NCBI RefSeq assembly: GCF_007018965.1
Contig: NZ_VJYZ01000007.1
Coordinates: 166,012-230,011, forward strand
DNA: 64,000 nt
Source of the DNA: Paracoccus marinus
GTDB lineage: Bacteria > Pseudomonadota > Alphaproteobacteria > Rhodobacterales > Rhodobacteraceae
Reading direction: 5' to 3'
The notes below the pieces were generated by a model. That model was not told where the DNA came from. It saw only the letters and a list, made by a program, of their open reading frames with translations, and searched no databases. Below, one piece after another: positions 46,318 through 57,566 of the stretch (the stretch's first letter is position 1; every line of letters begins with the position of its first letter). The translations under genes and the position numbers were made by a program.

Positions 46318-46683
46318 TCAGTTGCCCTGCACCCGCGCCGCCAGGTAATGCCGCACCGCGCCGATCACGTGGCGGAAGCGGTCGCCGCCCAGGTGCTTGC
46401 CGCCATACCAGCGCGTGACGACGATCAGATGGCCGTCCAGCCCCTCGCTTTCCAGCATTCGCAGGATGATCGCGCCCGCGCCCGCCTCACCGTCGTCGTT
46501 TTTCATGCTCTCGCTAGCGATCCGCGCGGCCCAGCTGTTGTGGGTCGCGCGGGCGAAGCGTTTGACCCGCCGCAATTCGGCAAGCGCCGCGTCGATGTCG
46601 GCGGCCGATCCGACCGGCCCGCCAGAGACCGCGTAAGTTGACCCCCGGTCCGCGATGATCCTGTCGAACGTCGTCAGCGCCAC
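46318..46683 (-). CDS. IMPACT/YigZ-family protein
   Basis: 121 residues from a GTG preceded by AAAAAGGGG; an ATG at 46740 would add 19 basic residues unlike the family. It has the UPF0029 N-terminal domain signature, with KNDDGEAGAGAIILRMLE and VVTRWYGGKHLGGDRFRHV. The usual C-terminal DUF1949 domain is absent, making it a single-domain member. Proposed roles in the family involve translation or nucleotide binding; none is certain. Confidence 0.87.
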   Translation of the reverse strand: MALTTFDRIIADRGSTYAVSGGPVGSAADIDAALAELRRVKRFARATHNSWAARIASESMKNDDGEAGAGAIILRMLESEGLDGHLIVVTRWYGGKHLGGDRFRHVIGAVRHYLAARVQGN

Positions 46684-46776
46684 GCCGGCCCCTTTTTGCC
46701 TGCCTATCCGCGTCTTGTGCTTCCACGCGATCAGGGGCAATACCCGCCGCTGTCCGCAGCCGAAAGATCACCCGCG

Positions 46777-47373
46777 ATGCTGGCCTTCCTCGACGCCCGA
46801 CTGGTCCTATTGTCGGTCCCCAAGACCGGCACGACCGCGCTGGAAACGGCGCTGCGGCCGCACGCGCAGGCAGTGCTGACCGGGCATCCCGGCCTCAAGC
46901 ATATCGAGCTGCGCGCGTTCCAGCGGTTCCTGGCCCCGGTGCTGGACCGCGCGGGCGCGCCCCGCTTCGAGACGGTGGCGGTGCTGCGCGAGCCTGTTGA
47001 CAGGCTGCGCAGCTGGTACCGCTACAACGCCCGCGACGAGGTGATCGGCCGCGCCGACAGCACCGCGCGCGTGACCTTCGGGCAGTTCATCGAAGGCTAT
47101 CTTGCGCCGGACCAGCCCGCCTACGCCCGGATCGGGCGGCAGTCCTGGTTCGTGGATCCCCTGCCCGGCCGCGAGCCGGTCGATCACCTGTTCCGCTACG
47201 AAGGGATGGACGCCTGCCTTGCCTTCCTGTCCGGACGGCTGGGGCGCAGGATCGCGCCACCGCGGATGAACGTCTCGCCCGAGGCAGACACCTCGCTTGA
47301 TCCCGCGCTGGAACGTCGCCTGCGCGAGGCGCTGGCGGACGAGACGGCCTTGTGGGAGGGCGCGCGGCACTGA
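46777..47373 (+). CDS. Sulfotransferase-like P-loop protein
   Basis: 198 residues beginning MLAFLDARLVLLSVPKTGTTALETAL. The VPKTGTTALE element is the PAPS 5'-phosphosulfate-binding loop of the sulfotransferase superfamily, and VLREPVDRLRSWYRY is the 3'-phosphate-binding segment. It is shorter than typical sulfotransferases, so catalysis is uncertain. From memory, Rhodobacteraceae homologues are often labelled gamma-glutamyl kinase, which nothing here supports. It diverges from the IMPACT-like gene. Confidence 0.75.
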   Translation: MLAFLDARLVLLSVPKTGTTALETALRPHAQAVLTGHPGLKHIELRAFQRFLAPVLDRAGAPRFETVAVLREPVDRLRSWYRYNARDEVIGRADSTARVTFGQFIEGYLAPDQPAYARIGRQSWFVDPLPGREPVDHLFRYEGMDACLAFLSGRLGRRIAPPRMNVSPEADTSLDPALERRLREALADETALWEGARH

Positions 47374-47383
47374 CGGGGGCTTG

Positions 47384-47872
47384 CTAGCGGCCCCCCTGCC
47401 CGTAAAGCTTCGCCGCCCGGTCCTCGAACGCGCGCACGACGCGGTGCATCGCCTCGGTAAAGACGACCCCGATCACCCGGCCGAGGATCGGGTTGCGGAA
47501 CTCGAAATCCACGAAGAACGCAACGCTGCAGCCGCCCTCGGCCCGGTCGGCAAAGGTCCAGCCGCTGTGCAGATGCCGGAACGGGCCGTCGAGATAGTCG
47601 GTGTCGATCCGCTTTTGGGCCGGATACAGGGTCACGCGGCTGCCGAAGCGTTCCCGAAAGACCTTGAAGCTGATGACAAGGTCGGCCTCGATCACCTCGG
47701 CGCCCTCGGCGCCCTGGGCACCCTCCGCACCGCCCGGCAGCGGCTGGCGCGACCGGATCCGGGCGGCGCTGTTCCACGGCAGGAACTCGGGATAGCGTTC
47801 GACATCGGCCACCAGATCGTACATCTGCTGGGCGGTGTAGGGCAGGTTCCGGGTTTCGGCGTGATGGGGCAA
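47384..47872 (-). CDS. RatA/COQ10-type START-domain protein
   Basis: 162 residues: RNLPYTAQQMYDLVADVERYPEFLPWN is the classic opening of the polyketide-cyclase/COQ10 group, whose members bind ubiquinone or other lipids; the E. coli homologue was named RatA for a reported effect on ribosomes. A short Gly-Ala-Glu repeat (GGAEGAQGAEGAE) interrupts the domain near residue 50. The start is probably a TTG eight bases after AGGAAA; a GTG at 47902 is the alternative. No ATG exists at the right place. Confidence 0.82.
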   Translation of the reverse strand: MPHHAETRNLPYTAQQMYDLVADVERYPEFLPWNSAARIRSRQPLPGGAEGAQGAEGAEVIEADLVISFKVFRERFGSRVTLYPAQKRIDTDYLDGPFRHLHSGWTFADRAEGGCSVAFFVDFEFRNPILGRVIGVVFTEAMHRVVRAFEDRAAKLYGQGGR

Positions 47873-47945
47873 AGGGCTGTTTCCTGGGGCGTTCGGCGGC
47901 ACGGGCTGCCGCGGAATCTATCAGCGGGATGAAGGGCTTCACAAC

Positions 47946-48122
47946 ATGAACTGGTTGGTGCGCGCGGCGCGCTGGGTCCGCAACCCGCCGTCCGAGGGCC
48001 GGGTGAAGCTGGTGGTCGCGGTGATCGTGCTGGCGATCGCGATCGCGACGGCCGAGCATTTCGGCTGGTGGCCCGACTGGGCCACGCAGGAACGCGTCCG
48101 CCCGCAGCGCCCGATGCGCTGA
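47946..48122 (+). CDS. 58-residue single-span membrane protein
   Basis: Encodes 58 residues opening MNWLVRAARWVRNPPSEGR, then one hydrophobic helix (VKLVVAVIVLAIAIATAEHF) and a Trp/Arg-rich tail (GWWPDWATQERVR). The positive-inside rule puts the N-terminus in the cytoplasm. The pattern RNPPSEGRVKLV followed by a Trp-rich end is one I associate with small conserved Rhodobacteraceae proteins (memory only). It diverges from the RatA-like gene. No function known. Confidence 0.6.
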   Translation: MNWLVRAARWVRNPPSEGRVKLVVAVIVLAIAIATAEHFGWWPDWATQERVRPQRPMR

Positions 48123-48200
48123 CCCGCGACGGCACCGCGCGCGCCCGGCCAAGACTGTCGACGACTGGCCGGACGCGCGGGCTGATCCCGCCTTACAGGC

Positions 48201-49046
48201 TCAAAGCCCCGTGCCCGCGAAGGTGTCGCATTGGGACAGCTGGCCGCTTTCCATCCCGCGCGTCAGCCATTCGCTGCGTTCGGCGGCCGAGCCGTGGGTG
48301 AAGCTGTCGGGCATCGGCGTCCGGCCCGCGCCCTTCTGCAGCATGTCGTCGCCGACCGCGCGGGCGGCGTTCACCGCCTCGTCGATGTCGCCCGGCTCGA
48401 TGCTGCCGAAACGGTCCTGCGCCTGCCGCGCCCAGATCCCGGCGAAGCAGTCGGCCTGCAGCTCGGTCATGACCGAGATCCGGTTCGAGTCGACCTCGCT
48501 CGCCCGCGAGCGGAGCTGGTTGACCTTGGGCAGGATGCCCAGCTGGTTCTGGACGTGGTGGCCCACCTCGTGCGCGATGACGTAGGCGGCGGCGAAGTCA
48601 CCGCCCGCGCCCATCTGCTGATCCATCATGTCGAAGAAGGTCGTGTCCACGTACAGGCGCTGGTCGTTGGGGCAGTAGAACGGCCCCATCGCGGCCGACG
48701 CGCTGCCGCAGGCGGACTGGACCGCGCCCGAGAACATCACCAGCGTCGGGTTCTGGTACTGGGTATTGCCCTGCGCGGGCAGCACCTCGGCCCACACTTC
48801 CTCGGTGTCGGCCAGCACCACCGACACGAACTGGCCGATTTCCTGTTCGGCGTGGCTCAGCTCGCGCTCCTCGCCGGGCTGCATGCTTTGCGTCTGCTGG
48901 ACCACCGGGGTGATATCCACGCCGAAGAAATAGCCGACTGCCAGGACGACGATGGTGCCGACGACGCCCAGGCCCCCTGCCCCGCCGACGCCCATGCCGC
49001 GCCTGTCCTCGATGTTGCTGCTACCGCGACGTCCGCGCCATTCCAT
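48201..49046 (-). CDS. ypfJ: YpfJ-family neutral zinc metallopeptidase
   Basis: 281 residues: basic N-terminus, one membrane helix (GVVGTIVVLAVGYFFGV) and an outward domain with the gluzincin motif HEVGHH at 159-164. A conserved cysteine pair (SACGS and FYCPND) and a second pair later (ADCFAG, QCDTF) fit the YpfJ/KPN_02809 family (putative zinc-dependent neutral metallopeptidase). Likely membrane-tethered and acting in the periplasm. Substrate unknown. Confidence 0.9.
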   Translation of the reverse strand: MEWRGRRGSSNIEDRRGMGVGGAGGLGVVGTIVVLAVGYFFGVDITPVVQQTQSMQPGEERELSHAEQEIGQFVSVVLADTEEVWAEVLPAQGNTQYQNPTLVMFSGAVQSACGSASAAMGPFYCPNDQRLYVDTTFFDMMDQQMGAGGDFAAAYVIAHEVGHHVQNQLGILPKVNQLRSRASEVDSNRISVMTELQADCFAGIWARQAQDRFGSIEPGDIDEAVNAARAVGDDMLQKGAGRTPMPDSFTHGSAAERSEWLTRGMESGQLSQCDTFAGTGL

Positions 49047-49225
49047 GCTGCCGTTCCTTCGATCTGCCGTGCGATGGTCCCGGCGCGCCCGTGCAAGCGG
49101 GGCGCGCGCGGGTCAACCCTGTCGCCGCAAAGGCTACGTGGGGTTGACGCGCCCCGCAAGGCGGTCGATCCACGCAGGCGGGGACCGCGCCGCGCCGTGG
49201 TCCGGCTGACGCGAGGGGATGGCGC

Positions 49226-49822
49226 ATGTTCGACTGGGTCCTGTCGGTGATCGAGGGCTGGGGCTATCCCGGCATCTTCGCGCTGATGCTGCTGGAAAAC
49301 GTGTTACCGCCGATCCCGTCCGAGGTGATCATGCCGCTTGCGGGCTATCTGTGCGGGACAGGCGCGCTGTCCTTCGTGCCGGCGCTGATCGCGGGCACGC
49401 TGGGGTCGATGGCGGGCACCACGCTGTGGTTCTGGCTGGGGCGATCGCTGGGGTCCGAGCGGCTGAAGCGGTGGGCCGGGCGGCACGGGCGCTGGCTCAC
49501 GGTCTCGCCGTCCGACATCGACACCGCGCAGGGCTGGTTCGCGCGCCACGGCGGCGCGGCCGTGTTCTTCGGCCGGATGGTGCCGGCGGTGCGGACCCTG
49601 ATCTCGGTTCCCGCGGGCATCGCGCGCATGCCGCTGGGGCGCTTTCTCGCCTTTTCGGCGGCGGGCAGCTTTCTGTGGACGCTGCTTCTGGCCGGGGCGG
49701 GGCTGCTTTTGGAAAGCCAGTACAGCCGTGTCGCCGATGTGATCGACCCGGTGTCGAAGGTCGTGGTGGTCGCGATCGTCGCGTATTACCTGTACCGCGT
49801 CGTGACGTGGAAGCCGGAATAG
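49226..49822 (+). CDS. DedA-family membrane protein
   Basis: 198 residues with several membrane helices. The DedA/SNARE-associated signature is seen in ENVLPPIPSEVIMPLAG, the basic GRHGRWL segment and FFGRMVPAVRTLISVPAG. DedA proteins scramble undecaprenyl phosphate or phospholipids across the inner membrane. A GAGGGG ribosome site precedes the start. dsbB begins ten bases after its stop, so both are likely one transcript. Confidence 0.92.
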   Translation: MFDWVLSVIEGWGYPGIFALMLLENVLPPIPSEVIMPLAGYLCGTGALSFVPALIAGTLGSMAGTTLWFWLGRSLGSERLKRWAGRHGRWLTVSPSDIDTAQGWFARHGGAAVFFGRMVPAVRTLISVPAGIARMPLGRFLAFSAAGSFLWTLLLAGAGLLLESQYSRVADVIDPVSKVVVVAIVAYYLYRVVTWKPE

Positions 49823-49832
49823 GAACGGGTCG

Positions 49833-50327
49833 ATGCTGGAACGCCTGACCGCGCGGAGGCTGGCGCTTGTCGCGAGCCTTGGATCGGCGCTGCTGCTGGC
49901 GGGTGCGTTTGCGTTCCAAGCGGCGGGCTATGCGCCGTGCGAGCTGTGCATCCTGCAGCGCTGGCCGCATCTGGCGGCCGCCGTCGTGGGTGTCGCGGTG
50001 CTGGCGTTCGGCTGGCGAAAGGCGCTGTCCGCAGTGGGCCTGCTGGCGGCGCTGGCGGCAACTGCGTTCGCAATCTTCCACGTCGGCGTCGAGTGGCAGT
50101 GGTGGGAAGGCCCCATGGCCTGCACCGGCGGCATGGGCGACATCGCCACCATGTCCACCGCCGAGCTGATGACGCGGCTGAGCGAGGCGCAGGTCGTGCG
50201 CTGCGACCAGCCGTCCTTCGTGTTCCTGGGTCTGTCGATGGCGGGCTGGAACGCCGTCTGCTCGGCCGCGCTGTCGGTCCTGTGGGCCCTGTCTCTTCGG
50301 CGGCCGCGACTGGCGGCAAGCCGCTGA
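49833..50327 (+). CDS. dsbB: Disulfide bond formation protein B
   Basis: 164 residues with four predicted helices. The first periplasmic cysteine pair is in the CELC motif (APCELCILQRWPH), which also marks quinone-proximal residues, and the second pair lies in MACTGG and VVRCDQP. DsbB reoxidises DsbA using ubiquinone. Co-directional with the preceding dedA-like gene. Confidence 0.92.
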   Translation: MLERLTARRLALVASLGSALLLAGAFAFQAAGYAPCELCILQRWPHLAAAVVGVAVLAFGWRKALSAVGLLAALAATAFAIFHVGVEWQWWEGPMACTGGMGDIATMSTAELMTRLSEAQVVRCDQPSFVFLGLSMAGWNAVCSAALSVLWALSLRRPRLAASR

Positions 50328-50425
50328 ATTCGTTGCGCGGGCGATCGCCCGGAAGGCCGTTCCTGTTGAACCCATCTCCGGTGGGTGATAGACCATGCGC
50401 CAACAAGATATAGAGGCGCAGCCCC

Positions 50426-53248
<2,823 letters not shown>

Positions 53249-53282
53249 GGCGCCTTCCCCGCGCCGACATGGTGAAGCAATC

Positions 53283-53315
53283 GACGCCGGGCCGCATCGT
53301 GCGCCCGGCGTCTTG
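53283..53315 (+). terminator. Probable terminator between gyrA and ridA (bidirectional)
   Basis: A 10-bp perfect stem, GACGCCGGGC (53283-53292) with GCCCGGCGTC (53303-53312), 10-base loop, followed by TTGCG. The T-tract is short, so efficiency is uncertain. Confidence 0.5.
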
Positions 53316-53329
53316 CGTCCGGTCGGGCG

Positions 53330-53737
53330 TCAGCCCGGCACGCGCACCGTCAGTTCAAGCTCGACCTGAAAGGCCGGCCCGGCCAGCGCGGCGACCCCGA
53401 CGCCGGTGAGCGACGGCTGCGCGCCGTCGAAGAAGTCATGCAGATGCGGCATCAGCACCTCCAGCCGTTCGGGCGTGAGGTCGGTGACGAAGCAGCGGAC
53501 GATCGCGATGTCGTGCGGCGTGGCCCCCAGCGCGTCGAGCGACGCCCGCGCGTTCCGCACCACCACGCGCATCTGCCCGTCGAGGTCACCGGGAACGGGC
53601 GATCCGTCGGCGCTTTGCGCGACCTGGCCCGAGACATAGGCCATCCGGCCCGGGTCGACGACCGTGATCTGCGAATATCCGACCGCCCCGACGTCGGGCA
53701 GGGTGGACGGGTTCAGGCGGGTGATGCCGTCGGCCAT
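53330..53737 (-). CDS. RidA-family (YjgF/YER057c) protein
   Basis: 135 residues: trimeric chorismate-mutase-like fold with VVDPGRMAYVSGQVAQSADG, VVRNARASLDALGAT and the C-terminal AFQVELELTVRVPG. Canonical RidA hydrolyses reactive enamines and imines made by PLP enzymes and has an Arg105 in a C-R-x-x-V/C motif; here the corresponding stretch reads VGVAALAGPAFQVE without that arginine, so it belongs to another Rid subgroup and may not be an imine deaminase. Confidence 0.82.
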   Translation of the reverse strand: MADGITRLNPSTLPDVGAVGYSQITVVDPGRMAYVSGQVAQSADGSPVPGDLDGQMRVVVRNARASLDALGATPHDIAIVRCFVTDLTPERLEVLMPHLHDFFDGAQPSLTGVGVAALAGPAFQVELELTVRVPG

Positions 53738-53830
53738 GATGCGTCCTGACAGGTTTGTTCGCCGGATACTCGACGCGCGCGCTGCCCGGCGCAACCCCTG
53801 CCCGGTCGGTTGATGCGCCGCCTCGGTCCC

Positions 53831-56410
53831 TCAGCCCCGGCCGCCGTCCCCGTCCCCGTCACCGTCACCGTCGCCATCGCCGGGCGCATCCTCAAGCCCG
53901 CTCGACGATGCCCGCGCGATCCGGGGGTCGAGCGTGTCAGGATCCTCGCCCCGGTCCACCGGAAGCGCGCCGGTCGCGGCCGGTGCCGCGTTCGGCCGGG
54001 CAGCGCCCTGCGCCGGGCCGCGCGACGCGGCCAGCGGATCGGCAAGCTTCGTCAGTTCCTCGACGTTGCGGATGGTGACGTCGCGGTGGGTGTAGGGGAT
54101 CACGATCTCGTCGCGCTCGAAGCGGTCGATGATCTGGTGGCGGATTTCGGTCTGGACGCCCAAGCCCTGGTTCACGTCCGAGATGATCGCCCTGATCTCG
54201 AAGTTCAGCCCGTCCGCACCGAAGCCCGTGAAGAATACCGATGGCGGCGGGTTGATCAGCACGATCGGCTGGTCCTCGGCGATCTCGGTCAGGATCTGCG
54301 TCACCTTCCGCGTATCGCTGCCATAGGCGACCGTCACCGGCACGATGACGCGGCCCTGCAGGCTGCCGCGGGTCCAGTTCGTCACCGGCTGCGAGATCAG
54401 GTCCGAGTTCGGGACGATGATGTTGGTGCGGTCAAAGGTCTGGATCTGGGTCGAGCGGACCGAGATGCGGCGCACGTAGCCCTCGGCGGTGCCGACGCGG
54501 ATCCAGTCGCCAAGTGCGATCGGCCGTTCGATCAGCAGGATGATCCCGCTGACGAAGTTCGACACGATGTTCTGCATCCCGAAGCCGATGCCCACCGACA
54601 GCGCACCGGCGACGATGGCGAGGTTCGACAGGTCGATCCCCGCTGCCGTGATCGCCAGCACCGACGCCAGCATCACGCCGATGTAGCCCAGGCCCGACAC
54701 GATCGCGTTCTGCCCGCCCGCGTCGATCCGCGTGCGTGGCAGGATGGACGTGCGGAACGCGCCCTGAATGAACCGGGTGATCCCGTAGCCCACGACGAAC
54801 ACCGCAAGGAAGGTGACGATGGCGCCGGGCGACAGCCGCACGCCGCCGAGCGAAACCCCCTGCCTGAGCCGCGTCCAGCCTTCGGCCAGGTCCGACACCC
54901 GCGCCCCCCAGATCAGCGCGAAGACCGGGATCGAGGCGATCACCAGCGCGAACCCGATCAGGACCGGGGCCAGCGCCTGCTGCCCCTTGCGCTGGTCGCG
55001 GGCCAGCATCGCATACAGGTCGACAATGAACTCCTGCAACACGATCAGCAGGCCAAGCAGCGCGAGGCTGTAGATCATCGGCCACAGGATGCCGTTGGCC
55101 ATGCTGTTGTAGCCGATGAGCGCCAGCAGCACGACCATCACCGCCGCGGGTCGCACCACGTTGCCCGCGATCGACACCATCCGCACGCGGTACGCGGGCT
55201 GGTCGCTGCCGTCGTAGCGCAGCGCCTTTCTCAGCGTGTATCCCAGCCGGAACAGCAGCAGCGCCGCCAGCACGATCAGGGGCGCGTGCCAGACGCCCGC
55301 GCTCGCGGGCGCGAACTCCATCGGGACGCTGGTTCCAGCCGTGGGCGGCCCCCACGGGCGAACCGGCACCAGCGCGCGGAACACGATCAGGTGGATCGCC
55401 ACGACACCGACCAGCAGGTCGGCGTTCAGGCGGGCGCGGGCGCGCGCCTCGTCCGGCATCTGGATCGGCCCATGCGCCTGCGGCGCGAAGAACAGCCCCG
55501 ACAGCCAGCGCCCGCCGAAAAATGCGAAGGCCGCGGCGGGCAGCGCCATCAGGATCGGCCGCCCCCAGTCGCCGAAAAGCCCCGTCAGGTCGGCCGCGCG
55601 CACCGCAAGCCAGACGCCCAGGGTGGGCACCGCGATCTGGCCCAGCGAGGCGAGGAACATGACCGCGTCGCGCGAATAGTCGCCCGCGCTCGCCGACAGC
55701 CGCGACGGTAAATGAGAAATCCAGCGCCAGCCATAGATCAGCAGCAGAAGCGCCGCGATGACGTAGCCCGCGACGCCCGGCGCGCGGTCGCGCCAGTCGG
55801 CGGCGGTGGCGGCCTCCAGCCGGTCCGACATCTCGCCGCCGAGGCCCCTCGCCAACGTCACCGTGTCGCGGGTCGCGGCGGCCCAGCTGCCCGGCAGCAG
55901 GGGCGACGGCGACAGCTGCATCAGCGCCGATGTCTGGCGTTCCCGCTGAAGCGTGTCGATCGACTGGATGATGCCGTTCGCGCGGCTCGCCGCCTCGACC
56001 GCCTGCAACCCCGGGGCCTGCAATTCCGACAGCGCGGCGTTCAGCTCGGCCCGCCTGCTGGCAAGGTCCGGCGCCTCGGTCTCGCCCTCGGCCGGGACCG
56101 GGCCCAGGGCCGCGATCTGGTCGCGGACGGTGTTGATGCGGGGCTCGTTGACGTTCTGGACCGACAGGAACCGCTCGCGCCAGTCCACCACCTGCTGGCG
56201 CAGCGAGTCGAGTTGCTGGCCGTTGGCGTTGCCCGCGCCGACCAGCTCCTCGATCTGGCTCGCCTGCCGGTCCCACAGCGCGTAATCGGGGGCATCTGCC
56301 GGCGCTTCCTGGGCCAACGCGGCACCGATGGGCGCGATCGGAGCCCCGACCTGCATGAAAAGGATGGCCAGGCACGCGACCAGCGCGGCCCGCAGGGTGG
56401 TCAGGGTCAT
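53831..56410 (-). CDS. Large MscS-type mechanosensitive channel with DUF3772 domain
   Basis: 859 residues: signal peptide (MTLTTLRAALVACLAILFMQ to LAQ), a periplasmic helical DUF3772 region (to about 190), around ten membrane helices, and the MscS core. In the core GALSVGIGFGMQNIVSNFVSGI is the pore-lining helix near 600-620, with the beta domain after it. The protein ends in a Gly-Asp repeat (GDGDGDGDG). MscS-type channels release solutes on hypo-osmotic shock. It starts four bases after cysK and is in the same leftward unit. Confidence 0.88.
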   Translation of the reverse strand: MTLTTLRAALVACLAILFMQVGAPIAPIGAALAQEAPADAPDYALWDRQASQIEELVGAGNANGQQLDSLRQQVVDWRERFLSVQNVNEPRINTVRDQIAALGPVPAEGETEAPDLASRRAELNAALSELQAPGLQAVEAASRANGIIQSIDTLQRERQTSALMQLSPSPLLPGSWAAATRDTVTLARGLGGEMSDRLEAATAADWRDRAPGVAGYVIAALLLLIYGWRWISHLPSRLSASAGDYSRDAVMFLASLGQIAVPTLGVWLAVRAADLTGLFGDWGRPILMALPAAAFAFFGGRWLSGLFFAPQAHGPIQMPDEARARARLNADLLVGVVAIHLIVFRALVPVRPWGPPTAGTSVPMEFAPASAGVWHAPLIVLAALLLFRLGYTLRKALRYDGSDQPAYRVRMVSIAGNVVRPAAVMVVLLALIGYNSMANGILWPMIYSLALLGLLIVLQEFIVDLYAMLARDQRKGQQALAPVLIGFALVIASIPVFALIWGARVSDLAEGWTRLRQGVSLGGVRLSPGAIVTFLAVFVVGYGITRFIQGAFRTSILPRTRIDAGGQNAIVSGLGYIGVMLASVLAITAAGIDLSNLAIVAGALSVGIGFGMQNIVSNFVSGIILLIERPIALGDWIRVGTAEGYVRRISVRSTQIQTFDRTNIIVPNSDLISQPVTNWTRGSLQGRVIVPVTVAYGSDTRKVTQILTEIAEDQPIVLINPPPSVFFTGFGADGLNFEIRAIISDVNQGLGVQTEIRHQIIDRFERDEIVIPYTHRDVTIRNVEELTKLADPLAASRGPAQGAARPNAAPAATGALPVDRGEDPDTLDPRIARASSSGLEDAPGDGDGDGDGDGDGGRG

Positions 56411-56414
56411 GGGT

Positions 56415-57458
56415 TCAGCCTTCGGTAACGTCCGGGATGCGGGCCGACATGTCGGCCTGCGCGGGGTCGAGCCAGCGCGGAACGGGCAGGTTCCGCTCGC
56501 GCAGGAACTCGGGATTCCACAGCTTTGTCTGGTAGCGGGTGCCATAGTCGCACAGCACGGTGACGATGGTGTGCCCCGGCCCCATGTGCCGCGCGAGCCG
56601 GATCGCACCGGCCACGTTCACGCCCGACGAGCCGCCAAGGCACAGCCCCTCGTGTTCCAGCAGGTCATAAAGCACCGGCAGCGCCTCGCTGTCCGGGATG
56701 CGGCAGCTGAAATCGGGGGTGACACCTTCCAGGTTCGCGGTGATCCGCCCCTGCCCGATGCCCTCGGTGATCGAGTTTCCCGACGACGCGAGCGCGCCGT
56801 CGGCATAGAAGCTGTGCAGCGCCGATCCGTCCGGGTCGGCCAGCCCGACCTTCACCCCGCGCGGTTGCAGCGCCATCGCGCAGCCCGCGAACGTGCCGCC
56901 GGTGCCGACCGAGCAGATAAACCCGTCCAGATTGCCGCCGGTTTGTTCCCAGATCTCGACCGCGGTGCCTTCGATATGTGCCTGCCGGTTCGCGGTGTTG
57001 TCGAACTGGTTGGCCCAGATCGCGCCGCCGTCCTCGGTCGCGGCCAGCTTTTCGGCCAGGCGGCCCGAATAGCGGATGTAGTTGTTGGGGTCCTTGTAGG
57101 GTGCCGCCGCGACCTGCACGAGCTCCGCCCCGGCAAGGCGCAGCATGTCCTTCTTTTCCTGGCTCTGGGTTTCCGGGATCACGATCACCGACCGGAACCC
57201 CATCGAGTTGCCGACGAGCGCCAGCCCGATCCCGGTATTGCCCGCCGTCCCCTCGACGATTAGGCCGCCGGGCTTCAGCTCGCCCCGCGCGACCGCGTCG
57301 CGGATGATGTAGAGCGCCGCGCGGTCCTTGACCGACTGGCCGGGGTTCATGAACTCGGCCTTGCCCAGGATCTCGCACCCCGTCAGCTCGGACGCGCGGC
57401 GAAGCCGGATCAGCGGCGTATGGCCGACGGCGGCGGCAAGATCTGAGCAGATACGCAT
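56415..57458 (-). CDS. cysK: Cysteine synthase A
   Basis: 347 residues, PLP fold-type II. The PLP lysine is Lys44 in NPGQSVKDRAA, the phosphate-binding loop GTGGTFAG is intact, and the substrate loop reads EGTAGNTGIG, where many CysK have TSGNTG. It makes cysteine from O-acetylserine and sulfide. It lies in a leftward cluster with a TrgB-like Nudix gene; a cysK gene also adjoins trgAB in the tellurite-resistance locus of Rhodobacter sphaeroides. Confidence 0.92.
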   Translation of the reverse strand: MRICSDLAAAVGHTPLIRLRRASELTGCEILGKAEFMNPGQSVKDRAALYIIRDAVARGELKPGGLIVEGTAGNTGIGLALVGNSMGFRSVIVIPETQSQEKKDMLRLAGAELVQVAAAPYKDPNNYIRYSGRLAEKLAATEDGGAIWANQFDNTANRQAHIEGTAVEIWEQTGGNLDGFICSVGTGGTFAGCAMALQPRGVKVGLADPDGSALHSFYADGALASSGNSITEGIGQGRITANLEGVTPDFSCRIPDSEALPVLYDLLEHEGLCLGGSSGVNVAGAIRLARHMGPGHTIVTVLCDYGTRYQTKLWNPEFLRERNLPVPRWLDPAQADMSARIPDVTEG

Positions 57459-57566
57459 GGTCGGCCCTTTCGCGGTCTCGTGTCCTCAACGGTTTAGCAA
57501 CGCGAAGGGTCCGGCCACAACCGCGTGCGCGGGTCCCTGCCCCGCTGCGTCCGCGTTGCGCACGGT

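Noticed and set aside
47384..47872. Type II toxin-antitoxin system because of the RatA name
   Set aside because: No antitoxin-like partner; the family is better seen as a COQ10/START lipid-binding protein.
53810..55711. 633-residue plus-strand frame opposite the MscS-type channel
   Set aside because: Low-complexity Arg/Asp/His/Gln translation; the minus strand has membrane helices and the MscS pore motif.
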